Shown here: one piece after another, positions 15,305-22,050 of the stretch
Numbering within the stretch: the first letter of the stretch is position 1
Layout: every line of letters starts with the position of its first letter
Translations under genes and position numbers: made by a program
Notes under the pieces: model-generated
What the model saw: the letters and a program-made list of their open reading frames with translations, nothing else
Database searches by the model: none
What the model was told of the DNA's origin: nothing
Assembly (NCBI RefSeq): GCF_018614205.1
Contig: NZ_JAGGOS010000074.1
Coordinates: 1-55,601, forward strand
Length of the DNA: 55,601 nucleotides
Origin: Streptomyces sp. ISL-36
GTDB taxonomy: Bacteria; Actinomycetota; Actinomycetes; Streptomycetales; Streptomycetaceae
Reading direction: 5' to 3'

Positions 15305-16288
15305 TCAGTTGTGGCTGTGGAGGATCTCGTTGAGTCCGCCCCACACCGCGTTGTTCGGGCGGGCCTCGACGGCGCCGGTGACCGAGTTGCGGCGGAAGAG
15401 GATGTTCGAGGCGCCGGAGAGCTCGCGGGCCTTGACGATCTCGCCGTCCGGCATCGAGACGCGGGTACCGGCCGTGACGTACAGACCGGCCTCGACGACG
15501 CACTCGTCGCCCAGGGCGATGCCGACGCCGGCCTCGGCGCCCACCAGGCAGCGCTCGCCGATGGAGATGATCACGTTGCCGCCACCGGAGAGGGTGCCCA
15601 TCGTGGAGGCGCCGCCACCGATGTCGGAGCCGTCGCCGACGACGACACCGGCGGAGATCCGGCCCTCGACCATCGACGTGCCGAGGGTGCCGGCGTTGAA
15701 GTTGACGAAGCCCTCGTGCATGACGGTCGTACCGGCGGCGAGGTGCGCGCCGAGCCGGACACGGTCGGCGTCGGCGATCCGGACCCCGGCGGGCGCGACG
15801 TAGTCGGTCATCCGGGGGAACTTGTCGATGGAGGTCACCTGGAGGTGCAGGCCCTCGGCGCGCGCGTTGAGGCGCACCTTGTCGATGTCGTCGACGGCGA
15901 CGGGGCCGAGCGAGGTCCAGGCGACGTTGGCGAGGAGGCCGAACATGCCGTCGAGGCTCTGGCCGTGCGGCTTGACCAGACGGTGGCTGAGCAGGTGCAG
16001 GCGCAGGTACACGTCGTGGGCGTCGAGCGGCTTGTCGTCGAGGGAGGAGACGACCGTACGGACGGCGACCACCTCGACGCCGCGGCGGGCGTCCACGCCG
16101 AGGGCCTTGGCGGCGCCCTCTCCGAGGGCGTTGACGGCGGCTTCGGGGGTGAGCCGCTCCGTCCCGGCCGGCCCGGGCGCGTCGGTCAGCTCGGGGGCGG
16201 GGAACCAGGTGTCGAGAACGGTGCCGTCACCGGCGATGGTGGCAAGGCCGGCGGCGACGGCGCCGGTGGTGCGAGGAGCAGTGGTCAT
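15305..16288 (-). CDS. dapD: 2,3,4,5-tetrahydropyridine-2,6-dicarboxylate N-succinyltransferase
   Basis: This cytosolic enzyme of the succinylase branch of diaminopimelate/lysine synthesis uses succinyl-CoA. The 327-residue protein is of the actinobacterial DapD type. The N-terminal alpha/beta part (to about 165) precedes a left-handed beta-helix of hexapeptide repeats (about 170-290; HEGFVNFNAGTLG, VVVGDGSDIGGGAST, GERCLVGAEAGVG) and a short C-terminal cap. Start ATG 16288 (MTTAPRTTG) is set by the family N-terminus and by a TAGGTT box seven bases upstream. The dapA-type gene is nearby. Confidence 0.92.
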   Translation of the reverse strand: MTTAPRTTGAVAAGLATIAGDGTVLDTWFPAPELTDAPGPAGTERLTPEAAVNALGEGAAKALGVDARRGVEVVAVRTVVSSLDDKPLDAHDVYLRLHLLSHRLVKPHGQSLDGMFGLLANVAWTSLGPVAVDDIDKVRLNARAEGLHLQVTSIDKFPRMTDYVAPAGVRIADADRVRLGAHLAAGTTVMHEGFVNFNAGTLGTSMVEGRISAGVVVGDGSDIGGGASTMGTLSGGGNVIISIGERCLVGAEAGVGIALGDECVVEAGLYVTAGTRVSMPDGEIVKARELSGASNILFRRNSVTGAVEARPNNAVWGGLNEILHSHN

Positions 16289-16295
16289 GACGGAA

Positions 16296-16301
16296 AACCT
16301 A
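16296..16301 (-). promoter_or_regulatory. -10 box of dapD, leaderless start
   Basis: On the minus strand TAGGTT ends exactly seven bases before the dapD ATG, placing the transcription start on or beside the A of ATG. TTGGCC about 19 bases further upstream may be the -35. No Shine-Dalgarno is present. Confidence 0.45.
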
Positions 16302-16332
16302 ACGGTCGCGGCCCCGCACGGGCCAACCGGTC

Positions 16333-16995
16333 TCAGGTGTCGGTCGAGCCGTCCGGCGGATCCGACGAGGCCACGGGCGCCCCGTTCGGCGGTTCCGTCG
16401 GGGCGCGCAGCCTCGGCGGTTCCGTCGGGGCGCGCAGCCTCGGCGGTTCCGTCGGGGCGAGCAGCCGTCTCAGCATCTCGCGCGCGTACCCCTCGTCGTA
16501 GGCCCCGTCCGTGAGCAGGACCTGGAGGCAGATGCCGTCCATGAGGGCGACCAGGGCGCGGGCCGTGACCGGATCCGTCCGTCGGGACAGGGCCTCGGTG
16601 ACGCCGTCGGTCCACTCCGCGGCGACCGGCCGGAGTGCGGGGCGGCGCAGGGCGGCCAGGTACAGCTCGTACTCCAGCTCCACTCCGGTCCGCTCGCCGC
16701 CGATCCACTGCCCCATCAGGGCGGCAAGTTCGCCTGCGAGGTCCGCCGTGGGGCCGGCGAGCGCGCCGCTCTCGCGCAGTGCCCGGCCGAATCCCTCGTT
16801 CGCCTGCCGGAGCGCGGCGACGAGGAGTTCGTCGAGGGAGGAGAAGTGGTACGTGGTGGAGCCGAGCGGTACGTCGGCCTCGGCGGCGACCGTGCGGTGG
16901 CTGAGTCCGGCGATGCCCCGGGCGGCGGCCACGCGCAGCGCGGCGTCGACGATCCGCTGCCGCCGCTCGGGGTCGTGGCGGCGGGCGCGCGGCAT
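16333..16995 (-). CDS. TetR-family repressor in operon with an SMR efflux gene
   Basis: This is a 220-residue TetR regulator. The N-terminal helix-turn-helix (about 10-56) has ERRQRIVDAALRVAAARG, then SHRTVAAEADVPLGSTTYHF, both kept here to short segments. The C-terminal ligand domain shows EYELYLAALRRP and LMDGICLQVLL. Its ATG overlaps the TGA of the SMR pump gene by one base (TGATG), so the two are co-translated. The C-terminus contains a threefold Pro-rich repeat (RLRAPTEPP) encoded by 27-bp tandem DNA units and may vary in length. It most likely binds the double palindrome at 17315-17354 and is released by the pump's cationic substrates, as for QacR-like systems. Confidence 0.9.
   Translation of the reverse strand: MPRARRHDPERRQRIVDAALRVAAARGIAGLSHRTVAAEADVPLGSTTYHFSSLDELLVAALRQANEGFGRALRESGALAGPTADLAGELAALMGQWIGGERTGVELEYELYLAALRRPALRPVAAEWTDGVTEALSRRTDPVTARALVALMDGICLQVLLTDGAYDEGYAREMLRRLLAPTEPPRLRAPTEPPRLRAPTEPPNGAPVASSDPPDGSTDT
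16387..16467. repeat. Three 27-bp tandem units inside the TetR gene
   Basis: Units at 16387-16413, 16414-16440 and 16441-16467 (the last slightly diverged) share CGGCGGTTCCGTCGGGGC. They keep the reading frame and encode a nine-residue repeat near the TetR C-terminus. Confidence 0.95.
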
Positions 16996-17315
16996 CAGTG
17001 CGCTCCGCCCATGTTGAGGACGAGGACGCCGGCGATGATCAGGAGGATTCCGGCGATCTTGGCGACGCTGAGGGTCTCGTTCATGAAGAGGATCCCGATG
17101 GCGGCGACGGCGGCGGTGCCGACGCCGGACCAGATCGCGTACGCGGTGCCGACCTGGAGGGTCTTCAGCGCCTGGGCGAGCAGGGCGAAGGCGATCAGAT
17201 AGCCCGCGCCGGTGACGACCGAGGGCCAGAGCTTGGAGAAGCCCTCGCTGTACTTCATGGAGGTCGTCGCGATGATCTCGGCCGCGATGGCGCCCGCCAG
17301 CAATCCGTAACCCAT
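16995..17315 (-). CDS. Small multidrug resistance (SMR, QacE/EmrE-type) efflux protein
   Basis: This is a proton-coupled antiporter for cationic lipophilic compounds at the cytoplasmic membrane. At 106 residues it has four transmembrane helices. Glu13 in GAIAAEIIATT is the essential membrane carboxylate (EmrE Glu14), AYAIWSGVGTA is the loop-3/TM3 signature, and GAGYLIAFALL forms the second helix. TTSMKYSEGF places it nearer QacE/EmrE than the guanidinium exporters. ATG 17315 is the last base of a 40-bp palindrome, so start codon and operator are fused, and TACGCT lies seven bases upstream. The downstream TetR gene overlaps it. Confidence 0.92.
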   Translation of the reverse strand: MGYGLLAGAIAAEIIATTSMKYSEGFSKLWPSVVTGAGYLIAFALLAQALKTLQVGTAYAIWSGVGTAAVAAIGILFMNETLSVAKIAGILLIIAGVLVLNMGGAH

Positions 17316-17354
17316 GTGTACGAGCGTACACAAGCTTGTGTACGCTCGTACACA
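17315..17354. promoter_or_regulatory. 40-bp perfect palindrome made of two nested TetR-type operators
   Basis: The full element reads the same on both strands from 17315 to 17354. Each half is itself a dyad: GTGTACG-AG-CGTACAC at 17316-17331 and GTGTACG-CT-CGTACAC at 17338-17353. The two centres are 22 bp apart, about two helical turns, suiting two TetR dimers. It abuts the SMR ATG and ends 24 bases before the divergent membrane-protein ATG. Confidence 0.85.
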
Positions 17355-17365
17355 ACCCGTGCCGC

Positions 17366-17371
17366 TACGGT
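17366..17371 (+). promoter_or_regulatory. -10 box for the divergent membrane protein, leaderless start
   Basis: TACGGT ends seven bases before ATG 17379. The TetR-type operator occupies the -35 region upstream, so the same repressor could control this gene. Confidence 0.4.
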
Positions 17372-17378
17372 GTCCCCC

Positions 17379-18464
17379 ATGACACATCCCTCGGGGCCGT
17401 ACGGCTATGGCCATGGCTACGCTCCCCCGCCGCCCCCGCCGAAGCCCGGCGTGATACCCCTGGCGCCGCTGGGTCTCAGCGAGATCCTGACCGGCGCCTT
17501 CGCCACCATCGGCCGCTACTGGAAGCCTCTGTTCGGCGTGGCCGCGGCCGCCTACGGCGCGGCGATTCTGCTGCTCGCGGCTGCCCTCGGGGCCGCGTAC
17601 GCGATCGTCGCGGACCATCTGCCCGGGATCTTCGACCTGGCGGACGGACAGGACCCGACCTGGGAGGACGGCCGGCCTCTGCTGATCGCCTTCGGCTGTG
17701 TGTGGCTGATCGCCGTGATCGGGATGCTGGTCGCGAGCGCCGTGGTGTACGCGGCCTGTCCGGCCGTCGTTCAGGAGGCGGTCCTCGGTCGCCGCACGAC
17801 CTTCGGCACGATCTGGCGCCGTGCCTGGTCACGGACGCCGGCAGTCCTGGGCACGGTCTTCCTGACGGTGCTGCTGACCGTGCCGGTCCCGCTCATCGTG
17901 TTCGTGGCCACGTTCGCCGGTCTGCTGGTGGCCCTCTCAGGGTCGGGCCCGGTGGCACTGGTGGTGCTGTCGTTCGGGGGAGCCGTGCTGGCCACCCTGC
18001 TGACCGCCCCGCTCGCCACCTGGCTCTGGGTGAAGTTCAGCCTGGCCGCGTCGGCCGCGGTCTTCGAGGGACAGGGCGCGACGGCCTCGATGCGCCGCTC
18101 GTCCCGGCTGGTCCAGGGCTCGTGGTGGCGGATCTTCGGTTCGCTGCTGGTCGCGGGCGTCCTGGCCGCGGTGGTGAACGGGGCGATCCAGCAGGTGTTC
18201 AGCGTGCTGATCTCCCTGCCCGCCTCGCTCGAAGGCGCGGACTCCCCGGGCTCCCCCGGCGAGGTCCTGATCTCCCTCGCCCCGGTCCTGGTGATCGTCG
18301 TCATCGGCTCGATGGCGGCGCAGGCCGTCTGCTCCGTCTTTCCGCCGCTGGTCGCCGCTCTGCTCTACGTCGACCAGCGCATCCGGAAGGAGAACCTCGG
18401 CCCGGTCCTCGCCGAGGCGGCGGCCCGGACGACGGCCCCGACGGCGCCCACGTTCACTCCGTGA
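17379..18464 (+). CDS. Multi-spanning membrane protein of unknown function
   Basis: This 361-residue protein has a Gly/Tyr/Pro-rich cytosolic head (to about residue 30, PPPPPPKPG) followed by about six hydrophobic segments. They lie near 60-85, 110-140, 170-195, 200-220, 255-280 and 300-330. The pattern resembles the membrane domain often attached to glycerophosphoryl diester phosphodiesterases and found alone in actinobacteria. No catalytic motif is visible. ATG 17379 follows TACGGT by seven bases. The adjacent double operator suggests shared regulation with the SMR pump, but a functional link is unproven. Confidence 0.85.
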   Translation: MTHPSGPYGYGHGYAPPPPPPKPGVIPLAPLGLSEILTGAFATIGRYWKPLFGVAAAAYGAAILLLAAALGAAYAIVADHLPGIFDLADGQDPTWEDGRPLLIAFGCVWLIAVIGMLVASAVVYAACPAVVQEAVLGRRTTFGTIWRRAWSRTPAVLGTVFLTVLLTVPVPLIVFVATFAGLLVALSGSGPVALVVLSFGGAVLATLLTAPLATWLWVKFSLAASAAVFEGQGATASMRRSSRLVQGSWWRIFGSLLVAGVLAAVVNGAIQQVFSVLISLPASLEGADSPGSPGEVLISLAPVLVIVVIGSMAAQAVCSVFPPLVAALLYVDQRIRKENLGPVLAEAAARTTAPTAPTFTP

Positions 18465-18485
18465 GGGACCTCCTCACTCAGTGAG
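18461..18485. terminator. Alternative hairpins between converging genes
   Basis: GTGAGG (18461-18466) pairs with CCTCAC (18472-18477), while CTCAC (18473-18477) can also pair with GTGAG (18481-18485). They overlap the stop codons of both converging genes, which are only nine bases apart. Confidence 0.4.
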
Positions 18486-18839
18486 CGACCGCTTCGGGCG
18501 CAGTACGCAGAACTCGTTACCCTCGGGGTCGGCGAGGACGACCCAGGTCGCGTCCTCGCCCTGCCCGACGTCGACCCGCTTCGCCCCGAGCCCGATGATC
18601 CGCTCGACCTCCGCGTCCCGGTCGTCGGGCGAGAGGTCGATGTGGAGCCGGTTCTTGACGGTCTTGGACTCGGGCACCGGCAGGAAGCACATCCCGGGCC
18701 AGGCGTGCTCGTCGGCGCCGATGACGATCTCGTCCTCGGCCTCGAAAAGGATCTTCCAGTCGAGCACCTCGGCCCAGAAACGGGCCTGGGCGGAAAGGTC
18801 GTGAGCGTCTACGGCGAGGTGATACATGCGAACGGCCAT
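18474..18839 (-). CDS. VOC-family (glyoxalase/bleomycin-resistance fold) protein
   Basis: This 121-residue protein has two beta-alpha-beta-beta-beta modules. Possible metal ligands are His7 (MYHLAVDAHDL), His96-equivalent positions in RLHIDLSP, and Glu in DPEGNEFCVL. Such proteins are lyases, dioxygenases or binding/resistance proteins, and the substrate cannot be assigned. The first ATG (18839) lies in the arm of an 18-bp perfect hairpin (18831-18871). A second in-frame ATG at 18827 lies just outside it. No ribosome site is strong for either, so the start is uncertain. Confidence 0.85.
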   Translation of the reverse strand: MAVRMYHLAVDAHDLSAQARFWAEVLDWKILFEAEDEIVIGADEHAWPGMCFLPVPESKTVKNRLHIDLSPDDRDAEVERIIGLGAKRVDVGQGEDATWVVLADPEGNEFCVLRPKRSLTE

Positions 18840-18871
18840 GCCCGCCAGTGTGCCTGGCGGGCATGGCCGTT
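18831..18871 (-). terminator. 18-bp perfect hairpin, likely terminator of the suf operon
   Basis: Arms 18831-18848 and 18854-18871 are perfectly complementary around TGTGC. It lies 17 bases after the sufT stop and should end suf transcription. The far arm contains the ATG (18837-18839) of the next co-oriented gene, so terminator and start codon overlap. Confidence 0.75.
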
Positions 18872-18887
18872 CGTGAGCGCGAAACGG

Positions 18888-19226
18888 TCAGACGTTGAAG
18901 CCGAGCGCGCGCAGCTGCTCGCGGCCGTCGTCCGTGATCTTGTCCGGGCCCCACGGCGGCATCCAGACCCAGTTGATCTTCAGCTCGTTGGCGATGCCGT
19001 CGGTGGCGGCCTTCGCCTGGTCCTCGATCACATCGGTCAGCGGACAGGCCGCCGACGTCAGGGTCATGTCCAGCGTGACGATGTTGGAGTCGTCGATGTG
19101 GATGCCGTAGATCAGTCCGAGGTTGACCACGTCGATGCCCAGCTCGGGGTCGACGACGTCGTACAGCGCCTCGCGGATCTCTTCCTCGGAGGCCGGCTTC
19201 ATCGTGGCCCCAGCGTTCTCGGTCAT
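18888..19226 (-). CDS. sufT: SufT / MIP18-family Fe-S assembly factor
   Basis: This is a 112-residue DUF59 (MIP18/PaaD-like) protein thought to help maturation of Fe-S proteins. Core motifs are EALYDVVDPELGIDVVNLGLIY (abridged: DVVDPELGIDVVNLG), LTSAACPLTD with the conserved Cys, and VWMPPWGPDKIT. It is the last gene of the suf operon. ATG 19226 overlaps the sufU stop as ATGA. The strong hairpin that follows ends the operon. Confidence 0.88.
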   Translation of the reverse strand: MTENAGATMKPASEEEIREALYDVVDPELGIDVVNLGLIYGIHIDDSNIVTLDMTLTSAACPLTDVIEDQAKAATDGIANELKINWVWMPPWGPDKITDDGREQLRALGFNV

Positions 19227-19684
19227 GCCGACTTCCTCTCCGCGTCGCCCAGTGCCTGGGCGGTCGCGTCCTTCCACGCCATCCAGCTGAGCAGCGCGCA
19301 CTTGACCCGGGCGGGGTACTTGGAGACACCGGCGAACGCGACCGCGTCCTCCAGGATCTCCTCCATCGCGTCGTCCGGCTCGATCTGGCCCTTGGACTGC
19401 ATCAGCTCCAGGAAGGTGCCCTGGATCTTCTGCGCCTCGGCCAGCTCCTTGCCGACGAGCAGCTCGTTCAGGACCGAGGCCGAGGCCTGGCTGATCGAAC
19501 AACCCTGGCCCTCGTACGACACGTCCTCGATGCGCGAGCCGGCGTACTTCACGCGGAGCGTGATCTCGTCGCCGCACGTCGGGTTGACGTGGTGCACCTC
19601 GGCGTCGCCGTCCCGAAGACCGCGCCCGTGGGGGTGCTTGTAGTGGTCCAGGATGACGTCCTGGTACATCGAATCCAGCTTCAC
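19223..19684 (-). CDS. sufU: SufU, sulfur acceptor / Fe-S assembly protein
   Basis: SufU is a zinc-dependent sulfurtransferase that accepts persulfide sulfur from SufS and passes it to the SufBCD scaffold. The 153-residue protein has its three ligand cysteines in HVNPTCGDEI, YEGQGCSISQASAS and YPARVKCALLSW, with the extra loop that separates SufU from IscU. GTG 19684 is chosen because AGGGG lies five bases before it; an in-frame ATG follows five codons later. Eight bases separate it from sufS, and its stop overlaps sufT. Confidence 0.93.
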   Translation of the reverse strand: MKLDSMYQDVILDHYKHPHGRGLRDGDAEVHHVNPTCGDEITLRVKYAGSRIEDVSYEGQGCSISQASASVLNELLVGKELAEAQKIQGTFLELMQSKGQIEPDDAMEEILEDAVAFAGVSKYPARVKCALLSWMAWKDATAQALGDAERKSA

Positions 19685-19692
19685 GAGATCCC

Positions 19693-20961
19693 CTAGCCGA
19701 AGAAGTTCCGTACGTGCTCCAGACCCTCGACCAGGGCGTCGACCTCGGCCGGGGTGGAGTACAGATAGAACGACGCCCGCGTGGTCGCAGGAATTCCGTA
19801 ACGCAGGCAGACCGGCCGCGCGCAGTGGTGGCCGACCCGGACCGCGATGCCCTGCTCGTCGAGGACCTGGCCCACGTCGTGCGGGTGGATGTCGCCGAGC
19901 ACGAAGGAGATCGCCGCGCCGCGGTCCTCGGCCGTGGTGGGGCCGATGATCCGCAGGTCCGGAACCTCCTGGAGGCGACGGACGGCGTACTCGGTGATCG
20001 CGTGCTCGTGGCGCGCGATGTTCTCCATGCCGATCGCCGAGAGGTAGTCCACGGCCGCGCCGAGGCCGACGGCCTGCGCGATCGGGGGCGTACCCGCCTC
20101 GAACTTGTGCGGAGCCGGCGCGTACGTGGAGGAGTGCATCGAGACGGTCTCGATCATCTCGCCGCCGCCGAGGAACGGGGGCAGGTCCTCCAGGAGCTCC
20201 TGCCGTCCCCACAGCACGCCGATACCGGTCGGGCCGACCATCTTGTGGCCGGTGAAGGCCACGAAGTCGGCCTGCAGCGCCTGCACGTCGAGCACCATGT
20301 GCGGGGCCGCCTGCGAGGCGTCGATGCAGACCAGCGCACCGACCTCCTGGGCGCGACGGATGATCGTCTCCACCGGGTTGACCGTGCCCAGCAGGTTCGA
20401 GACCAGCGTGAACGAGACGATTTTGGTCTTCTCGGTGATGACCTCTTCGATGTTCGAGAGGTCGAGACGGCCGTCGTCGGTGAGGCCGAACCACTTCAGC
20501 TTCGCGCCGGTGCGCTGCGAGAGCAGCTGCCACGGCACGATGTTGGAGTGGTGCTCCATCTCCGTGATGGCGATCTCGGTCTCGTGGTCCACGCGGTAGG
20601 GCTCGTCGGCCCAGCCCAGCATGTTGGCCACGAGGTTGAGCGACTCGGAGGCGTTCTTGGTGAAGATCACCTCGTCGCGGCTCGGCGCGTTGATGAACGC
20701 CGCGACCTTGTCACGGGCGCCCTCGTACAGCGCCGTCGCCTCCTCGGCGACCGTGTAGACGCCGCGGTGGACATTGGCGTTGTGACGCTCGTAGTACGTG
20801 TTGAGCGCGTCGAGCACCTGGCGCGGCTTCTGCGAGGTCGCCGCGGAGTCCAGGTACACGATCTTCTTGCCGTCGTGGACCGTGCGATCCAGGAGCGGGA
20901 AGTCCTTGCGGATCGCCTCGGTGTCGAGGAGGCCGGAGAGCCCCTGATGGGCAGATGTCAC
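19693..20961 (-). CDS. sufS: Cysteine desulfurase SufS
   Basis: This PLP enzyme releases sulfur from cysteine as an enzyme-bound persulfide for cluster assembly. The 422-residue group II desulfurase has DSAATSQKP near 38, EMEHHSNIVPW, the PLP lysine in FTGHKMVGPTG, a RVGHHCARPVC loop bearing the active cysteine, and the C-terminal FYLYSTPAEVD. The GTG start overlaps the sufC stop (GTGA). The partner sufU follows immediately. Confidence 0.95.
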   Translation of the reverse strand: MTSAHQGLSGLLDTEAIRKDFPLLDRTVHDGKKIVYLDSAATSQKPRQVLDALNTYYERHNANVHRGVYTVAEEATALYEGARDKVAAFINAPSRDEVIFTKNASESLNLVANMLGWADEPYRVDHETEIAITEMEHHSNIVPWQLLSQRTGAKLKWFGLTDDGRLDLSNIEEVITEKTKIVSFTLVSNLLGTVNPVETIIRRAQEVGALVCIDASQAAPHMVLDVQALQADFVAFTGHKMVGPTGIGVLWGRQELLEDLPPFLGGGEMIETVSMHSSTYAPAPHKFEAGTPPIAQAVGLGAAVDYLSAIGMENIARHEHAITEYAVRRLQEVPDLRIIGPTTAEDRGAAISFVLGDIHPHDVGQVLDEQGIAVRVGHHCARPVCLRYGIPATTRASFYLYSTPAEVDALVEGLEHVRNFFG

Positions 20962-21725
20962 GCGGATGCGCCACCCTTCGTGCTGTAGGCCTCGTAGCCC
21001 TCGTTCTCCAGCTTGTCGGCGAGCTCGGCGCCGCCGGACTCGACGATGCGGCCGCCGGAGAAGACGTGCACGAAGTCCGGCTTGATGTAGCGGAGGATCC
21101 GCGTGTAGTGCGTGATCAGCAGCGTGCCGACCTCACCGGTCTCACGGACGCGGTTGACGCCGTCGGACACCTGACGCAGCGCGTCGACGTCCAGGCCGGA
21201 GTCGGTCTCGTCGAGGATCGCGATCTTCGGCTTGAGGAGCTCCATCTGGAGGATCTCGTGGCGCTTCTTCTCACCGCCGGAGAAGCCCTCGTTGACGTTG
21301 CGCTCGGCGAAGGCCGGGTCCATCTGGAGCTGCTCCATCGCGGACTTGACCTCCTTCACCCAGGTACGCAGCTTGGGGGCCTCGCCGCGGATCGCCGTCG
21401 CCGACGTGCGCAGGAAGTTGGAGACGGAGACACCGGGGACCTCGACCGGGTACTGCATGGCCAGGAACATGCCGGCGCGGGCGCGCTCGTCGACCGACAT
21501 CTCCAGGACGTCCTCACCGTCGAGCGTGACGGTGCCGCTGGTGATCGTGTACTTCGGGTGCCCGGCGATCGAGTACGCGAGGGTCGACTTGCCGGAGCCG
21601 TTGGGGCCCATGATGGCGTGGGTCTCGCCCTGCTTCACGGTCAGGTCGACGCCCTTGAGGATCTCCTTCGTGCCGTTCTCGGCTACGACGGAGACGTGCA
21701 GGTCGCGGATTTCAAGCGTTGCCAT
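20958..21725 (-). CDS. sufC: SufC, Fe-S assembly ATPase
   Basis: SufC is the ABC-type ATPase of the SufBCD scaffold, soluble and not a transporter. The 255-residue protein has Walker A GPNGSGKST, a Q-loop (MFLAMQYPVEVPG), signature FSGGEKKR and Walker B AILDETDSGLD, followed by the H-loop ITHYTRIL. ATG 21725 (MATLEIRD) matches the family start. It lies seven bases after the Rieske gene and overlaps sufS. Confidence 0.95.
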   Translation of the reverse strand: MATLEIRDLHVSVVAENGTKEILKGVDLTVKQGETHAIMGPNGSGKSTLAYSIAGHPKYTITSGTVTLDGEDVLEMSVDERARAGMFLAMQYPVEVPGVSVSNFLRTSATAIRGEAPKLRTWVKEVKSAMEQLQMDPAFAERNVNEGFSGGEKKRHEILQMELLKPKIAILDETDSGLDVDALRQVSDGVNRVRETGEVGTLLITHYTRILRYIKPDFVHVFSGGRIVESGGAELADKLENEGYEAYSTKGGASA

Positions 21726-21732
21726 GGGTGAC

Positions 21733-22050
21733 TCAGGACTCCTGGGTGACGGAGACGAGCACATCGTCCCCTTGGATCTGTACGGGGTATACGGGGACGG
21801 GGCGCGTCGCGGGAAGGCCGGACGGCTTGCCGGTGCGGAGGTCGAAGCTGGAGCCGTGCAGCCAGCACTCGATGGCGCAGTCCTCGACTTCGCCCTCGGA
21901 GAGCGAGACGTTCGCGTGCGAGCAGATGTCGTTGATCGCGAACACCTCGCCCTCGGTCCGCACGACCGACACCGGCGTGCCGTCGACCTCGACCCGCTTG
22001 GGGGTGTCGGTCTCCAGCTCGCTCAGTGCGCAGACTCGGACGAAGGACAT
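21733..22050 (-). CDS. Rieske [2Fe-2S] ferredoxin-like protein in the suf operon
   Basis: This is a 105-residue soluble Rieske domain resembling ferredoxins of dioxygenase systems. The cluster ligands are Cys-x-His in ICSHANVSL and Cys-x2-His in ECWLHGSS, about 17 residues apart. Its ATG overlaps the sufD stop by one base (TGATG), and sufC follows after seven bases. In actinobacterial suf operons it often sits here and is presumed to carry electrons during cluster assembly; the exact role is unproven. Confidence 0.92.
   Translation of the reverse strand: MSFVRVCALSELETDTPKRVEVDGTPVSVVRTEGEVFAINDICSHANVSLSEGEVEDCAIECWLHGSSFDLRTGKPSGLPATRPVPVYPVQIQGDDVLVSVTQES

Noticed and set aside
16296..17315. 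A guanidine (ykkC-type) riboswitch controlling the SMR gene
   Set aside because: There is essentially no leader before the SMR ATG. Control is explained by the TetR gene and the double palindrome, and the protein looks QacE-like.
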